A stretch of DNA of 64,000 bases from Macrosoma leucophasiata (Eukaryota > Arthropoda > Insecta > Lepidoptera > Hedylidae): assembly GCA_036365455.1 (NCBI GenBank), contig JAWQUS010000009.1, positions 3,316,001 through 3,380,000 on the forward strand, in the 5' to 3' direction. The notes beneath the pieces were generated by a model that saw only the letters and a program-made list of their open reading frames with translations, was not told the DNA's origin and made no database searches. The position numbers and the translations under genes were made by a program. Positions 21,892 to 33,243 of the stretch are shown piece after piece. Within the stretch, counting starts at the first letter, position 1; every line of letters starts with the position of its first letter.

Positions 21892-22808
21892 CACTGTTTA
21901 ACTACCTCAACTACACTGAAATAGGTCCCTACCTCCCTAACTGAGATGGTCCCTACACAGTAACACAATTCAACAAAAATAAAAAATCTAAAAATTCCTA
22001 ACGGCCTAACACACACACAAATACACTGGCCTGAAAATATACACGGATTACGACTCACTGTATATCCGTCCGTATCCGCGATCCGCGAAGTTGCAGGCGC
22101 CGCCGACGTCCCGATGCTCGGCCGCACCCGCCCGATGCCGCTGTGCTGAGCTGTGCAGACGCTGACGCTGCCACGAAGCCGCCGCCGCCGACGCCGTTGA
22201 CCCGACGTCCCGGCTGCTCCGATGAAGGCGCCCAAGCTGCGATGCTCAGGGCGGTCCCGCCCGAGTTGCGTATGCGCTAGCGTACGAAACGCCGCGCCGT
22301 ACGCCCCTGCTCAAGGCGGCTGCCCAAGCGGTGAAAACGCTGGCGTTCGAAACGCCCGCGCTGTGATGCTCGCCGACCCGGCCCGCTGCGGTCGCTGACG
22401 CTGGTAGAGCGCCCAAGCCGCACGGCCCGTGCTCAAGGCGGTCAAGCCCGAGTATCGCCCGTGCTCAAGGCCACAATGCCTGAGCGATGACGGTGCTGGC
22501 GTTCAAAACGCCGAAGCTGCGATGCCCGTCGACCTGGAGCTTGTGTGGTCGCTGGCGCTGGATAGCGCCCAAGCCACGATGCCCGTTGACCCCGAGGTGC
22601 AGCTGCTGACGCCTGCTTGGCGCCCCGGTCTCGCTGCACGTCGACCCTGTTCCCCGTCGTTCCCTGGCCTCGCCCTCAGACTGCGAGACCTGGAATGCAC
22701 GTTCCGATCCGTTAATCAACGCGCCGGTATCCTACTCCGGCTCTTCCTTGCCGGTCGTTACCAGTACCCTCTTGTATCCTTTCCCGGATGGCCGCTGGTG
22801 GCCTACTA
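21892..22808 (-). other. GC-rich leader of the Pao element
   Basis: About 920 bp between primer site and gag-pol ATG. It is GC- and CpG-rich with imperfect short repeats (GCGCCCAAGC, GTGCTCAAGGC, GCTGGCGTTC appear more than once). A 114-codon frame ends in TGA overlapping the gag-pol ATG (TGATG) but starts with TTG and has no ATG. Probably carries packaging or translation-control structures; this is inference. Confidence 0.65.
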
Positions 22809-22827
22809 ATCCGGCGTCGATGGACCA
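22809..22827 (-). promoter_or_regulatory. Primer binding site of the Pao element
   Basis: TGGTCCATCGACGCCGG on the minus strand begins 6 nt after the 5' LTR. From memory it most resembles the complement of a tRNA-Tyr 3' end, with a mismatch and one extra base, so the tRNA identity is tentative. Confidence 0.6.
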
Positions 22828-22833
22828 GAACTT

Positions 22834-24388
22834 TGTGGGGGACAAATGGCTTTTACACCAAAGTCAAACACAAATCTGCATCGGTGTGATTCACAATGGA
22901 CTGTATTTTTCGGTTCTGCAATGGTTCATACTATTCTAACTTATTCACTAGCTTATTTCACTATACTATAACTAACTAGCGAACCAGGGGGTCTGGTACT
23001 ATTCTAAACTTTCACTGGCAATACCTTCACGGTCTGGAAGCACTTTTCTTGCGGAGAATCGAACGAGGACAAACTAGCAACGAAATGTACCGAGTTATAT
23101 ACGCTTCCAAACCGTCTCCTTCCATGTCAAAATGCCGTGACACGCCCAAAAATCGAACGTCACGAAGGTCCGGGTCAATAGAGATAGGACTCTAAATCAT
23201 TACATATACGGTCTAATTTCCTACCACCGTCATACATCTCTGCTGACCCGCCCCCGCCTTGATACATTTCATACGCAATATCTCTTATTCTATTAAATTT
23301 TCTTATACAATTCTTATTAGATTCTTATTCTAATTCAATACACTTTCAAAGTTTTTACTTATTAGAAACACATAATTTTTTAGGGGCTCTGTCATGCTCT
23401 ATCACCTATGACACGATTGTATATCGCTAGCCAAACCTAAATACAATTAAAAACCGCAAACGGTATCTGCCTATCTCCTTTATTCTAAGCGTGAGAGACA
23501 ATTTTATCTAACAAGTAAGATTAGGTACATTCGTTTTTTCCGTATTGTGAGTCTACTTACACTCTTTATACATATATCTCCCTGAGGGGGCAACAAAAAT
23601 ACATCTCGTACATAACTTTCAGCCTAGTATCTTTGTTATTTACGAAAATACAGCGACTTTCACCTCTCTCTCCATACAAAATGTTGAATTCAACATCAGC
23701 TGTGAACAAACTAATTGAATCTACCTACATACAAATTGATATTTCTAACCGTAACATTTTATACAATTTGTGTTATAATTTCTCAATTTCTTTACTTTCT
23801 ACGCGCGCTACGTGGTCGCAGCTCCGTGCACATCTCCGAGCCAGTGTGTGTGTGATAAGTATACAGCGAAATACCTAATTTACATTACAGTTTTTATCAA
23901 ACATCTCATAATAGTGTCTACTACAGCGAACTTCGCCAGTCGATAACTACTGATCTGCCTATGCCATGCGTGGGGTTGGTCGTGAATATGCATTATTGGA
24001 CATTCCTACGCCGAGCTATGCCACTGACTGAGCTCTAAAAAAGTGCGCTGCGTATTTACGCTTCCTCCGCGTCACTTCCCCGCACTTCACCCCCGCCGCC
24101 GCAGGCGGATCAGGTGCTCTGTCGGTCACCTCTTCGTGGACGACCCTTTCGACTAACCGAAAATACCTACACCTCCAAATTTAATATTTTCTATGGCAAT
24201 CGCTAGACAACAATTCTTTTATCATCATACTCAAATATTACATGCCTACTATGAGAACCTAACGAGTTATATCGAATTAAAAACTGCCGCTGCATACAAC
24301 CAACATACACCTAGCGGTCATTGCGAGCTTTACTGACTTTACTTATTTTCATAATGAAATACGACGCTTATTGATTCTATCCTTTACA
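22834..24388 (-). repeat. 5' LTR of the Pao element
   Basis: 1555 bp, TG...CA, matching 14978-16532 with one difference noticed. It drives transcription toward lower coordinates. Confidence 0.95.
23565..23570 (-). promoter_or_regulatory. Candidate TATA box in the 5' LTR
   Basis: TATAAA within ATATATGTATAAAGAG on the minus strand, about 820 nt into the LTR and 86 nt before AATAAA. A start site some 25-30 nt downstream would place the polyadenylation signal inside R. Not tested. Confidence 0.4.
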
Positions 24389-24393
24389 CAGAG
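24389..24393. repeat. Target-site duplication (right), CAGAG
   Basis: Matches 14973-14977. It marks the right end of the Pao insertion. Confidence 0.85.
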
Positions 24394-26027
24394 TGTGTAT
24401 TATTTATTTGAATTGCAAATATCTTTATAAAAAAAATTAAAAAGTAAGTGGGCCAGCTCCTTTTATAATATAGCCTATGGTTGTCTCTAAGCATTTTATG
24501 TCATTTTGGCATATAATCTGTAGATATCAATTAAAGTTTTGTTTGGTTTGGAATTTCCTTACGAGAATTAATTTTGAATTGAGATCAAGCTTTAATACCG
24601 TAACATTACATACCAAGACTTTTTGGTTTTAATTTAAACCTGTACTAAACCATTTTTGGAATGAGGTGAGGGTTTATGATACATCTCAGTCGGTTACTCT
24701 GTGCTAACAACGGAAATCCTTCAGTCACGATATATATGTATGTTATTATATGACATGTACCTATACCATAGCTCAGTGGTATAATTACGTAACCATAAGT
24801 AATAATCTCGGAATAATATAACGTTATAGGATGTAGAGATGTGTTGATGGATGAGGTTGTAATTTTGTATCGTGTTTCTCCTCAGAATGCCTATTTATTT
24901 CTCTCGTCAGCACGAGGTCCTTTTTTAATTTGAACCACGTCCAACACGTAGAGGCCTTCGAGACTTTTAATCTACATTGTAATGGGTTGCATCCGGCGGA
25001 ACCTTTCTCTCTGATTGCATCAATAGTTACAGACACAGACATGCCCCGCAGCACACATGGGACTATTGCAATAAGAAATGAGTTGCCAAACTTTGAGATA
25101 TGTGGGTGAACTGGGAGGATAAGCTGGCTGGGCCTGTGGAGTGAGATCCGGCACCTGCCTATATTCAACATCTCACTCTATCGAAGCCTACGTTAGGTAG
25201 GTCCAGGCCCAAATAACCAAGCCGATGGGCGACGGGAGACAACACTGGCGTGAGAGCCTGTCGAGAGGTGTGGCACCGGTTTCAACACCGCGAGCGATCT
25301 CAAACTCGGAGTGGGCCTCCCCGCGATTACACCATCACGTCACTTCCACCCCCGAGTGTAAGGCTCTTGAAGAAATTTAGTCAACAGCTTATGTAAATTT
25401 TTGTAAAGGGATTTACATAACAGGCTGTTGTCAGAACTAAGTTCTGAAGGCAAGCCAGAGGTAAGAGACCTGATGCTCTGTCCGGCCGTACAGCTGTGCG
25501 AAGGACGGTGTAGGCGGCGGCCGAGGAACTCGAGATGATGGTAGCCAATCATCGATTTCTCAATAGATAGTAGAAAGTAGAAATACCAACTCAGTCGGCG
25601 CAAATTGACTGCGACAAACGGGCACACATCACACAGACAGACTGGCATCCTAATAGCTACATTTTTTTCCTATTGAGGTACGGAGACCTAAAAAGATCAA
25701 TTCTGCCGCCAAATTAAAGAGTAATAAATAATGTTTTATGTCCCATAAATTATTTTGCAGACAAACGGAGATTATTCATGCGAGGCCGTTACCAGAGCTT
25801 TAACCCTGATACAAATGTTGAAACCACTACAATTCTATGGGTGCTGACCGTAATACGATGTAGATATTTATATGAACGAATAAAAATAATGTTTGAATGC
25901 AACAGCTCTTTTGTAAGTCGTAAAATATATTTAACACTAGCTGTGCCCGCAACTTTGTTTGCTTGGAATAGTGGCTTTGGGACTTTGGGCAGCGATTTAG
26001 GATATACATGTTGGTTAATTTTGGATC
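24394..26027. other. Mostly unrecognised DNA with a GC-richer patch
   Basis: 25150-25420 is GC-richer (GAGAGCCTGTCGAGAGGTG, CCGGTTTCAACACCGCGAG, GTGGGCCTCCCCGCGATTAC). I think I have seen this in other lepidopteran sequences but cannot assign it. Minus frames of 115 and 102 codons here lack known motifs. 25935-25970 (ACTAGCTGTGCCCGCAAC) looks like the cut end of a Helitron-like repeat on the minus strand. Confidence 0.45.
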
Positions 26028-26545
26028 ATAAACACTTTTGGGTAGCTTAAAAAATCAACTTTGCAGTAATGCTTCTCTGTACACGATATTAGACGTATGG
26101 CCATCGGGTACAAAAGCACACAGCCTGCTAGGATTGCGAAAAATTGCTAACTACCACCACCACCGCCACCACCACAATCGCCACCAACGCCATCAACGCC
26201 ACCACCATCATCAAACACCAATTACACAAACGTTACCAAAACCACAACCACCACAACCAATGCCACCAATGCCTCCAAAACTACCAACAACACCGCCAAC
26301 GTCACCAACCCCACCAATGCTTCCATCGCCTCTAAAAACCACCGTCAGCACCACCAACGCCACCAACACCACCACCGAAATCCGAAAGACGTCCATCCGT
26401 CTCCGCTGGACAAAGCCTTTCCCGAAGATGCTCCTAAAAGTGTTGTGCGTCATAAGAAAAGAATATGCCAAAATTGCCACGCTTGGCATGCTGAATGGTG
26501 ATCATAGCGGCGATTGTTCTATGCCGGGACGCTGCTATGCTGTAT
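26028..26545 (+). repeat. CACCAC-cored dispersed repeat, copy 1
   Basis: Shares both flanks with 41128-42062: left ATAAACACTTTTGGGTAGCT, GTAATGCTTCTCTGTACA and GTATGGCCATCGGG; right GACGTCCATCCGTCTCCGCT, GCCTTTCCCGAAGATGCTC and GCCGGGACGCTGCTATGC. The core (26150-26390) is imperfect CCACCAACG/CACCAC arrays. Open frames over the core are low-complexity (poly-His/Pro/Thr) and not credible proteins. Confidence 0.75.
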
Positions 26546-26566
26546 GCTTAGTGTTACTAACAGAGA

Positions 26567-26660
26567 AAAAACCCGGCCAAGTGCGAGTCGAACTCGTGCA
26601 CGAAGGGTTCCGTACAAAAATGGCATAAAAATACGTTTTTTAGAAGGTAATATACAACAT
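26567..26660 (+). repeat. GGTTCCGTA dispersed repeat fragment
   Basis: CCCGGCCAAGTGCGAGTCG and CGAAGGGTTCCGTACA form a widespread insect repeat start. It abuts the broken 3' side of the mariner that follows. A related start is at 30434. Confidence 0.6.
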
Positions 26661-26663
26661 AAT

Positions 26664-27449
26664 TCCAAGCCCACCACACACACAAAATCACCTTATTGCG
26701 AGTTAACCCGGGTTTTGCCTCAGTCTGTGAAGCCTGACCGGCCTTTGACCACGACCTTTTTCGCACGTTCTTGTCGTACGTGATCCACTTTTCAACACCA
26801 GTTATCAGCTTCTTCAAAAATGATTCGGTTTCATTACGTCGTAATAAAGAATCACAAATGAGTACACGGTTCATTAGGTTTCTTTCAGTGAGCTCGTGAG
26901 GTACCCAAATATCGAGCTTTTTTTGTACCCAGCTTTTTTCAAATGCGCCAAAACTGTTTTGTGATCAATTCTCAGTTCTTCAGCTACGTCGTAACTACTG
27001 ATATGTCGATCTTGCTTCACTTTTTCAAAAATGGCATCCATTTTGTCCGTAATAGGGCGACCAGAGCGAGGTGCATCTTAGACATCAAAATTTCCGGATT
27101 GGAAACGCTTAAACCAAATTTGTGCTACTCTCACAGACACTGCACTAGGTCCATAAACATCGTAAATTTTTTTCGCGGCTTGCGTTGCATTTTTACCTTT
27201 TTTGTAGTAAAATTTTAAAATGTATCGAATTTCTTCGTTAGATTCACTCATCTTGACAGTACGAAAAACATATGAAAATCACACATTTGCCTAATTTGAA
27301 AATTTGCCTAATTTTTGAAATTGGAATTAAGTTCTTTAAAATTTTAACTTTCAATGATACCAAAACCAGCCAGATACAAATACTACAGCCAAAGAGATTT
27401 TATTACAAGTTCATACATACTATAATGCGAAAAGACTTTTTCCCCAACC
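26664..27449 (-). pseudogene. Truncated mariner with transposase remnant
   Basis: Minus-strand mariner whose 5' terminal repeat ends at 27449 (AGGTTGGGGAAAAAGTC, next to TA). The transposase begins at ATG 27251 and covers the helix-turn-helix half and the start of the catalytic domain. Sequence then breaks off at about 26664, after the CVWW motif, so the second and third catalytic aspartates are gone. It has an in-frame TAA (27080-27078), a 7-base A-run frameshift (27-strand T-run at 26918-26924), and Val instead of the first catalytic Asp (GVEKW against GDEKW at 54102). It is inactive. It is closely related to the copy at 53467-56590. Confidence 0.88.
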
Positions 27450-27479
27450 TATAAATACTTGTAATAATTTAAAAGAAAT

Positions 27480-27690
27480 AATAAATAAAATACGCTTATT
27501 TTCACAGCCCCACGGTAGCTATAAACCTGTGTCGTAGGTGCTGTTGTACACATACAACACAGACACAAACACCCAGACCCGAAACAAATATCTGTAGGCC
27601 ATACAAATATTTGTCCCGGTGCGGGGATCGAACCCGCGACCCTTCGAATCAAACGGTCGTCTCACATCGCTGGACTAACCGGGTCGTCAA
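27480..27690 (-). repeat. tRNA-derived SINE (family S1)
   Basis: Full copy on the minus strand: CCCGGTTAGTCCAGCGATG head, GGGTTCGATCCCCGCACC box B, then the TTTCGGGTCTGGGTGTTTG body and an AT-rich tail. It lies about 30 bp outside the mariner end. Confidence 0.8.
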
Positions 27691-28735
27691 AATCGTAGTA
27701 TATATATATGATAATTTAAAAAAGGGTAGCACCACGTCTATTAGAATAAATTAAAATATTAATTTTATTAATCTAGCTTATCAATGATAATAAAGACTCC
27801 ACTAGCCTTCGAACATTTCCAATATTTATTACTGGCTAAGTTAAGCCAAACACGAAACAAAGTCACGAATAAAATTGTCATAAACCATTTCCTGGTGTAG
27901 GATTGTTCGAGAGCGTCGTAACCCCGGATTTGGGTTCACACAATAAACACAAGTGCTTGTTTATGTTTTCCCGCAATGAATTATAATGATATATGTCTTA
28001 ATATATAATCAACACAACCTCTCATTAATTTTCCAAATGAAAAATCAAAGGTTGTGAATATCACTTTGTTATCGTACATTTAATTTGGGTGACATTATAT
28101 TCGCGATTAGGTACCTTTTTTAAAATTTTAATGAATTGAATTTCGATTTCTGAGTGGAGAAGCGAGTATTGTTAATATTGTTTTATTCCGACAAGGAAAA
28201 TGTTTTAGCGTCTCTGTCATTTGGTAATCTGAAATTAAATGTATTTAAGAATATAGTTAAATAAACTACCTAACCTATTGATTACTTTACGAATTTTGCA
28301 CAAAATATTAAATTTTTACTTTTTTATTCTTAGACCTATGTTATAAGTAGGTATCTCTTTTCATCTTCGTATTCGTAAATCTTCAGCTCGGTTTGTAAAA
28401 CCACTGAGTTTAATTACTCAATCCCGAGAGATAAAAACGATAATGGGAGAGATCCGTTTGGTCTCTGATTAATCTGCCTTTAGCTTTCATTTCAGTTGAT
28501 TTATTTGAATTAATTACACTTCGGTCAGACATTTTCTCAGACCTCAGAAGTTAGTAGGAGAAAAATATGACCCAATATATTTAACTCAGTTTCCCCTTAA
28601 GTGTATGAAAGTAGGTACAATATTCCACAACACAGAAACTATTAAAATTTTATACTACGCTTGAACACATGTTTAATATGCATATTATTATGTAGAACTC
28701 GCTAGTTTCAAGGTTATACGTATTCTTACGACCCG
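27691..28735. other. AT-rich DNA without a gene
   Basis: About 1 kb with no credible frame, repeat or RNA gene seen. Confidence 0.6.
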
Positions 28736-28991
28736 CATGGTCGTTATTCCGGTAACCACCAACTGAGGACAAGAGCAAAAGTTACACCGCCCCTAATCGC
28801 ATTTGTCTTATGTGTCCCTCCACAATGCCCTAAGCCGAATATCGAACCCACAGGGGTCTCTCTCAGGCAGTTGTGTAAATTTATTCAGGTCTAGAGCCAT
28901 TTGCGCTCAGCAATTGCCCGGTGAAGTAGACTAGTGCCCTCTCAAAACGAGCCGGCTACATGTATCCATTTCAACAAAAAAAAAACATTCA
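28736..28991 (+). repeat. Possible retroposon with A-tail
   Basis: A GC-richer block (GGTAACCACCAACTGAGGAC, GAGCCGGCTACATGTATCC) ends in CAACAAAAAAAAAAC at 28973-28987. The one-sided A-tail suggests retroposition. No second copy in the window and no target duplication identified. Confidence 0.35.
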
Positions 28992-29604
28992 AATAATATT
29001 TAACATATTAAAACAGTAAATACCTACTTGTACCTATCAAAATGACGAAATTTCACCTTTCGAGTTACCGAATTACGAGTTATTACAAGTTCCAAAAATC
29101 GGACACTAATCGTAGCATGATATAGAAATTATAGAATACTCCATTTATAAGATAATGTCAAATGCAACGTTTCTTAAAAATCGATATCAATTTTAATTAA
29201 ACACAAAAGAAAAAATAAGCTTCTACTCCAACAAACGACCGTTTCCACACAACAAAAACGCTCCATCTAAAAACTTTTCAGTTTATTGTTTTTTGCTTTC
29301 AGAGTATAAACTGAAAGGGGAGGAACGAGAACGTTGGTAATTATTGCGCATTAATTACCAATCACCCTCGCCTACCCTCATTTTTGTTATTTTACGTAAT
29401 TAAGCTCTTCTACGTTTTTATGTAAGCGACTTTGTAAACTGCTCTTAATTACCTGTTTTTTGGTAATTTGAAGCTTGAAATTAGGTGTTTCATATAATTC
29501 TAACAATATCGTTATGAAAAAACTATAGATGTTTGAAAACTAGGCGTAAGGTACATCAAACTCTGTTTTTTTTTAATTCAATGCTTACAAATAATAACGT
29601 AACT
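28992..29604. other. AT-rich DNA without a gene
   Basis: No feature recognised. Confidence 0.55.
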
Positions 29605-29830
29605 TCGCGCTTATAATCCCTTAATTGGGAAGAAGAGGTAAACGCATGCATTGAAGCACACATGCTGTTTGCATGCAATACCTACCCACGATTCGCCAGT
29701 TACTTTTTTGGTACAGGTAACAGACAACGAGCATTTTGATATCTCCGGGAACTGCAAACTCTGAGGTACTGGAAAAACCTCAGCGTAGTAGTAGTGGCCT
29801 GCTACCACTAGGCTACCGAGGCAGTTAACT
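29605..29830 (-). repeat. tRNA-derived SINE (family S2)
   Basis: On the minus strand: AACTGCCTCGGTAGCCTAGT head, GGTAGCAGGCCACTACTAC, and later ACTGGCGAATCGTGGGTAGG and TGCATGCAAACAGCATG. Same order as 47921-48215, with the middle shortened and box B poorly kept. Confidence 0.65.
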
Positions 29831-30920
29831 AATTATTAGGTGAATACAACTTAAACAAAACTTGTATTCCCCTAATCAATAAGTTAAGATCAAGCTTCGT
29901 GTACAAAAGTACAAACATGAAAACGTATTTTATATATACCAGCAGCATGTGTCGTGGTCGAAAGGTCGAACTGTCATTAAACAAAAACTCATCAAGCAAT
30001 CTAAATTAAACTCTATTTCTATTACAACAAATAGCAAAACACAATATATCGTACATGTAGATATGTTTTGGTCGTGAAGCGAATAGGGAGCTATTAAAAA
30101 GCAGTAAAGGAGCAAAGGCTTCATTAAGCCGCGTCACAGCGGACCGTCTACGTGACAAGAATGTTGGGGCCGCGGTTATCTAGCTTTTCGAGATTAATAA
30201 TTCATTCATTATAATATCGTTGTTATATCGTTTGCCCCTTGCAGTAATGTTTGGTAAAAGTATTTTTTTAATTTGTCTGTATGTACTAAAACATACAGGT
30301 AATAAAATTGTTGAACAGAAAAATGCATACAATTAAATTTAGAATTTCATTTGGTATATTTTTTGTGAAAGTAGCAAACAAGTACGTAATATATTCTGGT
30401 GTTAAATGCACACTACAGCAGACGCGCTTGTTAGAAAAACCGGTCAAGTGCGTGTCGAGCCACGCGCAGTGTAGGGTTCCGTATTAAGTGTTTTTACAGA
30501 GTAAGAAATGTAATTTCGAAAATGTATATTTTCTATGGAGTTGTTCGAAATTTTCGAGTGAAATACATTTGGTCGACAATTACTTGCAAACTTACTAGGC
30601 CAACTTAAGTGTGATAGCTTCCCTTTTAATTTCATTATATTTAGCTACTATTGCCGTAACCTTTGAATTTCTAACAACAACCGTTTAGTTGGGGGACACT
30701 TGACTCTAATGATTTGCACTTTATAAGTTAACTAAATCGAAAAATGATGTTCCGACATCCATAATAGTTTTAAAAGACCTATCCATCGACACTCCACACT
30801 CTAAGGAAATCAAAACTAAAATAAAAATATCCGCGCATTACATCTAGGTTCCTTGTCCTACGTAACCCTAAAAATGCTACTTTGAATATGAAGTGATAGA
30901 ACATATTTATATGAATTTTA
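29831..30920. other. AT-rich DNA with one repeat scrap
   Basis: 30434-30485 carries AAAACCGGTCAAGTGCGTG and AGGGTTCCGTATTAAG, the start of the GGTTCCGTA repeat (compare 26567). The rest is unrecognised. Confidence 0.5.
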
Positions 30921-31045
30921 CATAGACGGAATGGGATGACTGCAGCATGTAGACGTCTATAAAAAAATCGGGAGTCAAAATGCAGATGCGTTGGCACCCT
31001 TGAGATCTGAGTTGTTTTTTCTCCTTGATAGTCACTACGGACTTA
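30921..31045 (+). repeat. Dispersed repeat family A, partial
   Basis: ATGACTGCAGCATGTAGACG, GTCAAAATGCAGATGCGTTG and GATAGTCACTACGGAC match the middle of family A. Confidence 0.6.
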
Positions 31046-31572
31046 ATTGTAGTAAGACGCTTGAATTTGAAATAAATGATCAGCATTAAGTTTTACCGTG
31101 TTTGTGAAGTTATTGAGTTCCGGGCGTTTTCATCCATTAAAAAGGAACAAAATGTAATCGATGAATAGTGAAAGTTCATATCTATGCTTGAATGCATTTG
31201 TTTAGATATATTGTTTCCCATCACTTCAGTATTCCATTCGGTATCACAGAAATAAGAAAATTGGGTAAAATGGATACAAAATTTTGTTTGTATTAGATAT
31301 GTAATGAAAATAAATCTGAACCTACACTTTAATCATATCGCTGTAATATCGTTAGTCCAAATAGTAAAGATGTGAATGTTTGTAAAACGACAAGCCGGGA
31401 AAATTGGAAAAAATGACACGGTCTGCTTCGGTATTTGACCGCCAAACAGATTACAAGCTCTTTGTATGTAATGAAATCTGTTTTACCGTTGAAATGGTCA
31501 AACACCTTTTGATGTTGACAGTCCCAGCTTTTGTGGTTGAGATTCATTTAACATCATATCGATCAGTATCTT
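31046..31572. other. AT-rich DNA without a gene
   Basis: No feature recognised. Confidence 0.5.
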
Positions 31573-31813
31573 TCTAATATATAAAATTCTCGTGTTGTCA
31601 CAGTGTTTGTAACAATACCTATACCTCGGATATGGCTTGACCGATCATTATGAAATTTTGTGTGTATGTTTGGTAGATATGAGAAACGGTTATAGTCTAT
31701 CTTTTATATCCCTAAATGGTAAGGTTGATTCTCACCAAATATTTTTTTTTCCATTTCTTGGACATTTGTTTTTTATGCTTCGAAGGCGATACAAAGTTCG
31801 TCGGAGCAGCTAG
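31573..31813 (+). mobile_element. Short Helitron-like non-autonomous element
   Basis: 241 bp with a 5' TCTAATATATAAAATTCTCG end and a GTCGGAGCAGCTAG 3' end followed by T. The 3' end GATACAAAGTTCG...CAGCTAG is shared with the 1.84-kb element at 54689-56525. No coding capacity. Helitrons insert between A and T without duplication; here the 3' side fits and the 5' neighbour is T, so the left edge may be altered. Confidence 0.6.
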
Positions 31814-31839
31814 TATCATAATTTGATGAAATATTATTT

Positions 31840-31965
31840 CCACAACCAAATTTCATGAGCCAAAACGTAACCATCGAATCGTGGGTATTTGCATGTATGC
31901 TTGAATGCATGCTCTCTCAACCTCTGGCTATTCACCTTCGGGAATTACAGGCGTAAATTGAACAT
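31840..31965 (+). repeat. SINE family S2, 3' part
   Basis: GAGCCAAAACGTAACCATCG, AATCGTGGGTATTTGCATG, TATGCTTGAATGCATG and ACAGGCGTAAATTG match 48118-48200. Confidence 0.6.
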
Positions 31966-31974
31966 AATTTTGCA

Positions 31975-32075
31975 TGCTTGTACATGCAGTTCACACGGAT
32001 ACTAATGATGACTGCAGCCTATAGACATTTGTTTAGATGTCTAAAGGCTAATCAGAGGTCAAAATGCAGATGCGC
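31975..32075 (+). repeat. Dispersed repeat family A, partial
   Basis: CATGCAGTTCACACGGATAC, GATGACTGCAGCCTATAGAC and GTCAAAATGCAGATGCG match family A. Confidence 0.6.
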
Positions 32076-32564
32076 TGCATGCTGATCTATATGGTGTTTG
32101 TCCTTACGTAGGCAGTGTGTAGCAGAGATAACGCTCTACGAAGTCGAAACTAGCCGATTGTTACTTTCACAGGCTCGATGTGCAATATTTGTTAATGAGC
32201 CCTATACCATTCTTATCAAAATTTACATGCGTTAATTTATTTCAAAACTGATATATTCTTACAGATAATATTTAGACTTTCGGGTTAAGTAAATTATATC
32301 TATTAAGTATTTCTCAATCCAGATAGATAAAAGATCGATGAAGATTTTAAGTTGAACCCCTGTGGTGTTTTGCATATCAATAGGTACAATTTCTGTCTAG
32401 CCAACGTCACAAATAGGTACCACATAGGTACGGTGCGTGGTGCTGAGAATGGATATTAAACCGGGCGGGCCATCAAAGGCAATATTGCGACTTTGTGCGG
32501 CATTTATTAAACGTTCAGGTGCAGTCGATATTAAAATCTTACAATGTGTTTTATGTGCGCTTTG
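32076..32564. other. No feature recognised
   Basis: Unassigned DNA, AT-rich. Confidence 0.45.
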
Positions 32565-32830
32565 AAACATCAAAATTGAATGCAAATGGTATTTCAATAT
32601 GGATTCGATGCAATCTCGTTCATTTCTGCCCAGAACGTGTAAATTGTGGAACGAACTTCCCTCTGAGGTGTTCCCTCGGTGCTACAATATGGGGTTCTTC
32701 AAAAATGGCGTCAAAAGAGTCCTTCAGGGCTGGCAGCGCGTTGGCAACTCCCCTGGTGTTGCAAATGTTCATAGGCGACGGTGACCACTTTCCATCAGGT
32801 GGCCCGTCTGCTTGTCTGTCAACTTAATGA
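32565..32830 (+). pseudogene. LINE reverse transcriptase, 3'-terminal fragment
   Basis: Translation gives SFLPRTCKLWNELPSEVF, MGFFKNGVKRVLQGWQRVG and SPGVANVHRRR, the C-terminal tail of the LINE family also found at 7535. The end (ACTTTCCATCAGGTGGCCC, then a short A-run at 32833-32844) is the natural 3' end. The 5' part, including the polymerase, is missing. Confidence 0.78.
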
Positions 32831-33036
32831 CATAAAAAAAAAACCGTTTTCAAAGTACATGCACATAAAGTCTTTGATTTTGTGACTGCGGGTGACCCTG
32901 TTTAAAGCCCGACTTTCTGTGGGGAACTACAGTCATATCTACATGACATATTGTACACTTTGCTTTCTAATGGCACATCAACACTACGGTGATAAACATT
33001 CAAGAGAAAGACACCTCTGCATTATTTAATCTATCG

Positions 33037-33243
33037 ACGATCCGGTTAGTCCAGCGGTGTGAGATAACCGTTTGATTCGAAGGGTCGCGGGTTCCATCCC
33101 TGCACCAAGACAAATATTTGTATGGCCTACAGATATTTGTTTCGGGTCTGGGTGTTTGTGGGTGTGTTATATGTGTACAACGGCACCCACAACACAGGTT
33201 TATACCTAGTGTGGGGCTGTGAGTGTAAGCGTATTTTGTTATT
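33037..33243 (+). repeat. tRNA-derived SINE (family S1)
   Basis: CCGGTTAGTCCAGCGGTGTG head and GGGTTCCATCC (box B with one change), followed by the S1 body and an AT-rich tail with TTA repeats. Confidence 0.8.

Larger units (their letters stand above)
14978..24388 (-). mobile_element. Complete Pao-type LTR retrotransposon, 9411 bp
   Basis: Bounded by two 1555-bp LTRs (TG...CA) and a CAGAG target duplication. On the minus strand the order is 5' LTR (24388-22834), primer site (22827-22809), GC-rich leader, gag-pol (21891-16528), polypurine tract, 3' LTR (16532-14978). Comparing the LTRs by eye I found one difference (T at 16078, C at 23934). LTRs are identical at insertion, so this is a recent event. 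All parts needed for autonomous transposition appear to be present, and the frame is intact. Confidence 0.95.

Noticed and set aside
21891..22235. 114-codon frame whose TGA overlaps the gag-pol ATG, suggesting termination-reinitiation
   Set aside because: It begins with TTG and has no ATG anywhere, and its sequence is Arg-rich from GC bias.
26038..26628. 196-codon His/Pro/Thr-rich frame
   Set aside because: Low-complexity translation of the CACCAC core of a dispersed repeat.
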